NCBI RefSeq assembly: GCF_003265705.1
Contig: NW_020312935.1
Coordinates: 8,459,995-8,523,994, forward strand
Length of the DNA: 64,000 nucleotides
Reading direction: 5' to 3'
Source of the DNA: Callorhinus ursinus
Lineage: Eukaryota; Chordata; Mammalia; Carnivora; Otariidae
Shown here: positions 56,561 to 64,000 of the stretch, piece after piece
Numbering within the stretch: position 1 is the first letter of the stretch
Layout of the letters: every line of letters begins with the position of its first letter
Notes under the pieces: generated by a model
What the model was told of the DNA's origin: nothing
Seen by the model: the letters and a program-made list of their open reading frames with translations, nothing else
Database searches by the model: none
Position numbers and translations under genes: made by a program

Positions 56561-57549
56561 GGAAATTGAATTAATACTTCAAATCTAAGACGGAGCTTCT
56601 CGGCTGTCACAGCAGGCCCTGCCTCCGCCTGAGCAATCAGGTCTGCTCTCCACGGGACAGGGCACATTGCAGGCCGCTGGGGCAGCCCCCGTGCCCGCCC
56701 CCACTCTCCCTAATGGGCCGAAAGCTAAGGCCACGGATATTGTGTTTCAGCATTTTCTCCTTCACTCAAAATTTTTGCAAAAAGCATCACCATCTGCCCA
56801 GGCTTCTTCTTTTCAGGCCTGTCTTTCCATCTCAAATTCAATCTTTTCCTAGTTATTTTGGGCAGAGAGTTGAGTGATGGATGTTCGCAGAGTGACACTT
56901 AAGCATCCCAGTGATCCCTCTTGCTTTCAGAGTTAATCTCCCGAGGGGCGCAGGACCCGACCTGTGACACTGACTGTCTTCACCCAGGATGCCTCTGGAG
57001 CTGTTTTGGGGGGTCTGTGTTTTGAATCATTTTAGAAATGGCAAGCGTATGTTTGGAGAGAATACTGGAAGCTCGTCAGATTTACCCAGAGACAAGATGG
57101 GTGAGGAGATTATGCCACCAAACGTGGTTTTGTGGCTCTAATGAGTTGGATCTGCAATTCTTTTGGAACTCAGAAGATTCTCCATCAGGACTTTTGGATG
57201 CATGGGTTCAGGTGTTTGCACCGAATCAATCTCTCTAATTGCAAACCACAGTTCCTGCGGAGCGGGGGGAGCAGAAGTACCTTAACAAGCAGGTGCAGTT
57301 TTAGATCCAGCACCTCTAAGAGTCCTGAGCAGAAAGAAGCCAAGCCTTGAATCAAGTACACATCGCATTTTTAACCTGGGGCAAGCCATGGTGAAAGTCA
57401 AGAGGCTCTGGGAGCAGGGAAAACAAAACAAAACAAAACAAAACTCCATAGAATTTTTCTCTATGAGAAAGTCTGTACTCATGGGGCAGTACACCTTAAA
57501 ATCAAATTATTACAAGTTAAACATCTAAGATTGGATGGTTGGGGGGTTC
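56561..57549. other. unique DNA, nothing recognised
   Basis: No named repeat. An (AAAAC)n run lies at 57,418-57,443. Frames at 57,038-57,238 and 57,132-57,350 overlap and show no family. Confidence 0.4.
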
Positions 57550-57710
57550 TCATGAGTTGTTTGACCTTGGGTGAGTGACTTCTCAGAGCTTCAATTTCTT
57601 CATCTCTAACCCCATTGGGCTGTGTGCCGATTAACTAAATAAAATAAAGCATGCAGAGTGCTTGGCTCAGTGCTGAGCATGGAATAAGTACCCAGTAATT
57701 GTGAGCCACC
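57550..57710 (+). repeat. MIR SINE
   Basis: 'TTGACCTTGGGTGAGTGACT', 'TTCAATTTCTTCATCTCTAA' and 'GTGCTTGGCTCAGTGCTGAG' follow MIR order. Confidence 0.8.
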
Positions 57711-57944
57711 CTCATCATGGGCTGCTGTTAATCAGCTGTGTCCTTCTGAAGGCGAAGCATCCAACTGAAGGCTGAATTGGGGTTGATTTTGGAGCTGTCC
57801 ACTCCCAAATGGAAACTGTGTTCCCCACCAGGGAATATTTTTTTTCCTTTCCTGGGTAGGATTTTCAGCCTAAGCCCTCCTCTCAAGATTGCAGGCTTCA
57901 TGTGCACTAGCGTCTCTAAACATTAAGGAGTATGACTTATTCCT
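57711..57944. other. unique DNA, nothing recognised
   Basis: A poly-T run (57,838-57,844) only. Confidence 0.35.
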
Positions 57945-58060
57945 TCATTCCCCATCAATAAAATGAGGGTAATAATAACCCTTACCTTTGTGGGCTGATG
58001 TGTAAAATAAGCTAATGTTTGTGAAAGCCCTTTGTAAATTAAAGTGCGATAAATTATGAA
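57945..58060 (+). repeat. MIR SINE, diverged
   Basis: 'AATAAAATGAGGGTAATAAT' then 'AAAGCCCTTTGTAAATTAAA' is the MIR middle part. Confidence 0.65.
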
Positions 58061-58796
58061 TTAGTATTGTGATTGCTCTATTCCAGGCAATTCATAAACA
58101 ATGTAGAAAATTAAGGATGCATACTACTAGCACTCAAAAGGCATTTATGCCTTTTTAAGTATATAGCTATAAACTATCAGCAGATGGGTTTGACAAATAG
58201 TGTCTTCAATCTGATTTAAATATTGGTAACCGCCCACTGAGAGCGACTTTCTAGCAGGGACAGTGCAGCAGACGCTGGTAGGCGGTGGGGCACTGTGGTG
58301 AGCTATAACAGCTCTGGTCCCACCAGGCCTGTGTACCAGCAACAGATGCCCTTTGTGACTTTGTCCTGAGTTACCAAAGGTCGTCTGAACCACACTTCCC
58401 TCTTTCATAAAATAGAGATAATAATACCTGTCTCACTACGTTGTGGTGAACAGTCAGTAAGATACTGATCACAAAGCCTTGGATGCAGGGAACCTGGAAA
58501 CCCTCCTTATTGCAGTCCCCTTGCCCCTGTGATGGACAGGTGTTCTCTCTTGCCCCTTAGGCTTCTCATTGTAATGCTAATGAGGGTTAGAGCCCCTGCC
58601 CTCAGTGTGAACAGCCGGGCCATGTCTATCCCATGATAAGGGGTCTCTCTGGCCTCCAAGGGCCTTAAGTTACCAGCTGACTCCCCTTGGACAGTCCAGG
58701 TACAGCCATGTCCACCTTGCTGTGGGCAACAACCAGAGAAATGTAAAACTGACCTTAACCCTACTCAGTTCTAGGGCCCAATGTTTTAATGCTGAT
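58061..58796. other. mostly unique DNA
   Basis: A short MIR-like piece lies near 58,405-58,475 ('AAATAGAGATAATAATACCT'). The minus-strand frame 58,145-58,408 shows no family. Confidence 0.4.
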
Positions 58797-58955
58797 AAAA
58801 GTAATAGGTAGTATTTATTGAGTGCTCACTATATGCCACACATGGTGTCCAGCAGGTCACAAGAATTATCTCATGGAATCCTCATGACAAGGCAAAGAGA
58901 AATGTGCTGTATTAGTACCCCTGTTTTTCAGATGAGGCCGTGAGATGAGCAAGAG
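58797..58955 (+). repeat. MIRb SINE
   Basis: 'GGTAGTATTTATTGAGTGCT', 'TTATCTCATGGAATCCTCAT' and 'CCCCTGTTTTTCAGATGAGG' follow MIRb head to core. Confidence 0.8.
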
Positions 58956-59087
58956 CAGAGGTCAGTTTTCAACCCAGTGTTCTTGGTGGCAGCAGTAGGG
59001 CCAGCTCACTGGGACAAGTGTCCTGGAAGAAGGCTATCAGGGTGGAACTGAGAAATCACCCAGGTCAGAATGCACTCTGCACATGTG

Positions 59088-59475
59088 TAAGTGTCCTGGG
59101 ACTGCCAGAGCAATGAAGTGCCACAAACTGGGTGGCTTAAACAACAGAAATTAATTGAATCACAATTCTGGAGGCCAGAAGTCCAAAATCAAGGTGTAGG
59201 CAGAGTTGACTTCTTCTGAGGGCTGCGAGGGAGAATCTCTGTCATACATTCCTCCCAGCTTCGGATATCCTTAGACATTCCTTGGCTTATAAATGGTGTC
59301 CCCACCCGTGTCCAAATTTCCCCTGTTTAAAGGACATCAGTGATCCTGGAGTAGAGTCCACTCGAATGACTTCATCTTAACTTCATCATTTGCAAAAACC
59401 GTATTTCTAAATAAGGTCACTTTCACAGGGACTTGAGCATCTTTTTGGGAGACATCATTCGATGATAATCCCATC
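59088..59475 (-). mobile_element. MaLR-type (MLT1/MST) solitary LTR
   Basis: The plus strand begins with the reversed LTR end 'GTGTCCTGGGACTGCCAGAG' and 'ACAAACTGGGTGGCTTAAAC', then 'TTCTGGAGGCCAGAAGTCCA', 'AAATCAAGGTGTAGGCAGAG' and ends with 'CTAAATAAGGTCACTTTCAC'. No internal retroviral region is present. The minus-strand frame 59,337-59,654 overlaps its end. Confidence 0.85.
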
Positions 59476-60514
59476 CCAGCTCTGCTTCCCACGTGCTCAA
59501 TATCATGCGACCTTCTGAAGATAAGGAGATGAACGGAACATACATGATCCCCAATTGTCGTGGAGCATTGGTGATGTACTCCTAGAGAATTTCTACCACT
59601 AGCCCCTCCTGGTACTGCAGCGAAACCTCTTATCCGCAATTCCAAGTGGCTCATCTAAGGAGACAAGAGAATGTAACTTCATCACTCTGAGTAAATCTAA
59701 AGACAGCGTAACTGGAGACAAAAAGTCATCTTTGATTAACTTTATTTGCATGTGCACATCTCCAATTCATCCACTGCTTTGCAAAATGACATGTGATTTC
59801 CTGAAGTCTAAAACTGCTTTGTTATTTTTTCCCCCTAGTTTACTGATGGGCGTCATCCTAGCTCTTCCCAGACCAAGTGCTACAAGCAGGGTGATTTTAC
59901 CAGGGTGCTCCACATCTTAGATGGAAGAACGATTCGCCTGTGCTCTGTTTAATTAAGCCTCACTTAATGGGCAAACGTTTTCTTTGACAAGCTTAATGTC
60001 ACCTCTTCAGTTATTTAAGGCAGTTCACTTCACATCAGGAGGAAAAAAAGAAAGGAAAAAATTTCTCATTTGCTCGAACTCGATTGGTCTGAGGAAAAAT
60101 GTGGCTGTCGAGAAGGTGCCTAATTGCCACTGTGATCGTGCACTTATTCTCTATTTAGTTCTAGGCTTCTTATTGAAACGCTAATCAGGGTTAGGTCTCA
60201 CCTCTTGATGAATGATTTTGTAAAAACTTGATATTCCTCCGCTTAGCTGGGAACGTCTGCATGCAAGTGTAATGCCACTCTGACTGAATGGGGAGATAAC
60301 TAATGCCCTTAATTTTGCAAAGATGGCTCTGATTTGGTACATACAGTACAGATCAGGGGAAATCAGAATGAAATTAATTCCCTTCTTTGCATAAGCACCT
60401 CCTCGGTTATATCAGGAGCCACTTTGCCTTAGCTCTTTTTGCTGGGGGCTTGGAGAACACATGGCACGTGTACGTGGGCTTATTTCCTATAGCTAGGGTC
60501 AAATGGAGGTTACG
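59476..60514. other. unique DNA, part conserved-looking
   Basis: No repeat named. The stretch 59,930-60,420 is repeat-free with homeodomain-like 'TTAATTAAG'/'TAATCAGG' words. No exon is supported. Confidence 0.35.
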
Positions 60515-60660
60515 CCGTTTTATCTGATGTGAGAACGTGAGGACTCAAGTTCTCTGATTTTGTTTCATTCGTCAAGTAGGAGTCATTATCCCTGCCTCAT
60601 AAGACCGTAGGGAGTGTCTTGTTCTCGCTCACGGTCTAACATTATAGGTACATAGTAAGT
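60515..60660 (+). repeat. MIR SINE
   Basis: 'TTCATTCGTCAAGTAGGAGT' then 'CATTATCCCTGCCTCATAAG' and 'TAGGTACATAGTAAGTGTTC' follow the MIR middle and end. Confidence 0.7.
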
Positions 60661-61024
60661 GTTCTTTCCTTTCTCTTTCTTCCCTGCCCCTCCCCCCTCC
60701 CCCAGCCCTTGAAAGTGGGACACAGGTTGTTGTTTGAGGTTCTTCTCCCCACCCCCCATGGAAGTCACGCACTCATTCTGCGTCTGAGTCTTAGGCTGCT
60801 TCTCAGTTATAAGGCTTAACACATCCTGATGGAAAATGAATAACTGAAGCAGACACCCACTTATTTTGATGGAGGGACACCGCATTTGTGGACATGTGGC
60901 TATTTCTGCACGGGCACCTGAGTTGCTCCTGGCTTTCCGACTTTGCATGCAGTGGGACAGGTATGAATCCAAGCATTGGCCCAAGAGTGAAGGTTATTAT
61001 TGTAAGTGCTCTTTGTTATTTGCG
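60661..61024. other. unique DNA, nothing recognised
   Basis: The frames on both strands (60,586-60,984 minus, 60,866-61,300 plus) overlap the MIR or the following L2 and show no family. Confidence 0.4.
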
Positions 61025-61520
61025 TGTGTGCGGTCCAACACCCACCTACATTTCCTGCCCCACCACTTCCTCTTTCTTGAGCAGCCTCTGCACTTTCACT
61101 CTTCCAAATTCCTAACATTACCTGAACACAGACTCCCATTTCTTGTCTTAGATGTTGGCTCCTGTTGTCTCCACTGGCTAGACTGCTGTTCCTACGCTGG
61201 AACATCTCATCCATTCGTATACATCTCTTCACGACCTCGTTCAGGTTTATCAAGTATGTCTTCCCTGAGCAACCACGTCCTTGGACCCTGGTTTATGTGA
61301 GTCTCCACTGAGCTCTCTCAGCAACTCATGCCCACAGCAAAGCACCTTTCATGACATGCTTACCAATTTCTGGGCTGCCTCCCAGCCTGCCACCCACCGT
61401 GCCACTCCTGGAGCTGTGAGCTCCACGGCAGCATCTTCCGATCATTGCCTCTGCTTAGCTCAGCATCGGATTCCCACCTCATGCTCTGGGTATGTTTGAT
61501 GAATGCATTTTTACCAATTT
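61025..61520 (+). repeat. L2 LINE, long 3' portion
   Basis: 'GCCCCACCACTTCCTCTTTC', 'CTGCTGTTCCTACGCTGGAA', 'TCATTGCCTCTGCTTAGCTC' and the end 'GGGTATGTTTGATGAATGCA' follow sense L2. Frames at 60,866-61,300 and 60,900-61,253 lie partly within it. Confidence 0.7.
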
Positions 61521-62069
61521 TTTGTGTGCACGTGAACAAATATCTATGAGTGCTGCATTCTTGAAAGTTGCCTACTAATCGCACATGCTATGTGCTCCTA
61601 ATATAAATGATCCTGACTCCAAGATTTGGGTATTGGTTGTTTTCTGAGAACTAGCGTCAACTCAGGATGAAAGGGAACATTATTCCTAATTCCTCGATCA
61701 ATTAGCACTGTAGATAATCCTCTCATCCTTAGGCCTTTTACATTGTAGGTCAACTGTCAATATCCAAGGGCCTATTCCATCTTCTCCGGGGAAATCAAAG
61801 ATCCTTCCTTGGTTTTCTCTGACCTCAGTTACACTGATGGTAAAAGTTCGCAAACTGTCAACATTTCCCCAAATGTGATCTCTTCTGCTCAGTGATGTTG
61901 CTTCCCTGAGGACTAGGCAAGAGCATTCTAAGTTCCCATAGAAGATATTTGGAGACAAAATGATTCTGGGTTTTCAGAAAAAAAATAACTTGAGGCTTGG
62001 AGATTGGCTTGCCTCGTCCAGTTTTTTTATTTTTACAAGTGACTTTCCATTTTATCAGACAAACATATG
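61521..62069. other. unique DNA, nothing recognised
   Basis: No repeat or exon supported. Confidence 0.4.
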
Positions 62070-62222
62070 GGACTTCCAGTTAAATAGGGGTTTCAGATAA
62101 AAAAACAAATAGTCATTTTAGGTATAAGTGTGCCCCCCAAATTCTATGGGACATAGTTTTACTAAGAACAAGTGCTGTTTATCTGAAATTCAAATTTAAT
62201 TGGGTGTCCTGTATTTTTATTC
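62070..62222. repeat. imperfect palindromic interspersed repeat, about 150 bases
   Basis: The left half ('GGGACTTCCAGTTAAATAGG', 'TTTCAGATAA', 'TTAGGTATAAGTGTGCCCC') is the approximate reverse complement of the right half ('GGGACATAGTTTTACTAA', 'TTATCTGAAATTC', 'AATTGGGTGTCC'), with the centre near 62,146. The order and words match an interspersed palindromic repeat I recall from other mammals, but I cannot name its family. Such a structure fits a non-autonomous DNA transposon. Confidence 0.75.
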
Positions 62223-64000
62223 GCTAGATCTGACACCTCTAGTTTCCACAAAAGTAAATGATGTGGCCATTATGATTTAATAGACTTGACATGGTGGGAA
62301 TGATAGGGTTTGAAACACACAGACTTTCTGAGTCTCAAGTGAGTATTCAGGCCTAAGTCATATGACTAGGAGTGGAAATTTTTCTACTTTAGCACAAAGT
62401 GCTTTTTGCAAGCTTGAGATGATTATTCCTAGAAATCCATCTCATCTCAGCAAAGCAAGCATTGCTTTAACATGGGATACAACTCAAGAGAAATGAGCCA
62501 TATTAAGACAGCTTTCAGGAAACTTGCAAAGTAGTCTTGTCACTTCATCACACCACAAGCCTGCCTGCAAATGCCAGGTGAATTCCCAGTAAGGCTAGGT
62601 CCTCTCTTAAAAAATGCAGGGATTCTGTGTTGTATAGGATATTGAGAAAGTGACAAAGGAACTGTTTTGAGGAGAACCAAAGGCACACGATGGAATAAGG
62701 GCACACAATTTAAAGTATTCATTTAGCTGGCATAGGTGATGTCCCACATGTCTTCAATATAAACTTTTAATTCCCCATACTTACTAAGGAACTGATAGAA
62801 AATTCCGTAGCCAGTTAGAAAGAATTGCCATTATTCTGCTGTAATCTGAATTTCTCCTTTTTATCATGATTTTCTTTTCCAAAATGGCTTCACTGGGGGA
62901 AAAAAAATCACTTCTTTATTACATTTTGCAGGGGAAAAAATGTATCTTTTTATGCACACATTTCGATCTCCATGCCAAGTGTGATTTGTGATTATTTGAA
63001 GAAGATTTTGCTTCTCTTAAATATGTTCAATGAAATGTCTTTTTTTTTTCTTTTTAATATGAACCCAGGAACATTTTTTTTTCCTGTTTTGATTTGGGTC
63101 CCATTGGTGTTTCACTTTGAATTTTCCCAAAGCGATACCTCCATCCCCTCCTCCTGTCAAAAAACCAATATTCTGCTTACTTTGTGGTGGCATCACTTTT
63201 CAGTTTGAAAAGTCATTCCTTTTTTTGTGTGGAAACAGAGTCACCAGGACACAGCCCTGTGTACCACTTAAGCCTTCGCTCCTCAGCAGTAAGATCTTAA
63301 TGTTGACAAAGGCACTGAAGGTTGGGCATCTGTTGGAGCCCATGTGCAAACTAGTAAAATACTGACATAAGAAAAGTATATAAATTATGTATCAACCAAA
63401 GGCTGGCTCAGTTCACTCCGAACAGGACAAAGCAGGATTTGGCAGTACCTTACCAAGACTCAGCCCTAAGGTCTGTAGGAATATCTCCACTGCACAGTGA
63501 AGAAGGGAAGGGTGGTAGGCCATAAGCGTGTGTGAGTGTGTTGGGGGTGGGTAGCTAGAGCAGCTCTAAGGCAGTAGAAACTATTAAGACCTCAGAGTCT
63601 TTGATCTGGGTTGGTGCAAAGAGGGTCCGCATGGAGGAAGAGCCAGAGATATATAGATACAGGCAGCAGGATCATTTATTGTCTCCTCTGTGCAGATAGA
63701 AATGGGACCTCAAGCGGGAGGTGAACATGCCAGAGGCAGGGGCAGACCCCAGGGAGAAAAACCTGGCATGGTCTTGGTAGAACCTCAAAGCCCTCAGCAG
63801 TCCAGCTGGGCTTCTCAGCAAAGCAGCAGTCACGGGGAAGACGAGACGGGGACTGTCCCGTGGAGCCTTTAGAAAAGGGCTGGAGAGGAGGCTATGGTGC
63901 CCTCCTCCCATTTCTACTGTGCAGAAATCTACCCATCTTCTATCCAGATCTAGGTCCTGTCTCTGTGAAGTGGCCATGCCATTCTGAGTATATCTTGACC
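62223..64000. other. unique DNA, nothing recognised
   Basis: About 1.8 kb with T-rich runs near 63,040-63,085 and short frames on both strands (63,672-63,977 minus is the longest, 101 codons). None shows a family. Words such as 'TTTATTGTCTCCTCTGTG' at about 63,676 may belong to an old LTR, not confirmed. Confidence 0.4.

Noticed and set aside
1..64000. CRISPR array, phage, plasmid or operon
   Set aside because: No regularly spaced repeats with unique spacers, no dense same-strand coding and no Shine-Dalgarno-led genes; the repeat content is mammalian.

Overview
This window looks like nuclear DNA from a carnivoran mammal, most likely an arctoid caniform (bear, seal or mustelid group) rather than dog or cat. 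The evidence is a set of tRNA-derived Can-SINE insertions whose heads read 'CACCTGGGTGGCTCAG' and whose tails are (AAATA)n, together with one young carnivore-type L1 3' end. Ancient mammalian repeats (MIR, L2, MER5A, MER3-like, MLT1/MLT2-type LTRs, old L1M fragments) are everywhere. No bacterial-style gene organisation, CRISPR array, operon or plasmid/phage module is present.

I find no protein-coding exon, tRNA, rRNA or known ncRNA gene that I can support. The open frames are short, scattered on both strands, and often run through repeats. The window therefore reads as intergenic DNA or the inside of a large intron. The annotation is mainly a repeat map plus candidate regulatory stretches.

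Layout. 0-24 kb: AT-richer DNA with L2, MIR, a MER5A pair (about 1.2 and 12.3 kb), an MLT2-type LTR (2.0-2.4 kb), old L1 remnants and a young 5'-truncated L1 in reverse orientation (10.2-10.5 kb, 14-bp target-site duplication). This part also holds two unexplained local duplications (14.4/16.4 kb and 19.6/20.9 kb). 22.7-23.6 kb is GC-richer and mildly CpG-enriched. 24-27 kb: a MIR interrupted by a Can-SINE, then an L1MA 3' UTR piece. 27.3-27.8 kb: a long pyrimidine-only tract containing a 100-N assembly gap. 28-37 kb: TG microsatellites, old repeats and a repeat-free, CpG-retaining block at 35.2-35.6 kb that is my best candidate for a conserved regulatory element. 37-46 kb: five of the six Can-SINEs, an LTR-like stretch and a long L2 copy. 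46-64 kb: an L1MA 3' end (48.5-49.35 kb), two further L2 copies, two MLT1-type LTRs (55.2 and 59.1 kb), several MIRs and a palindromic repeat at 62.1 kb.

Repeat family names come from recall of consensus sequences, not from a database search. Boundaries of old repeats are accurate to perhaps 10-30 bases; target-site duplications and microsatellites were read base by base. The most useful leads are the two local duplications, the 35.2-35.6 kb block, the 13-bp-arm perfect inverted repeat at 20,273 and the unresolved pyrimidine tract.
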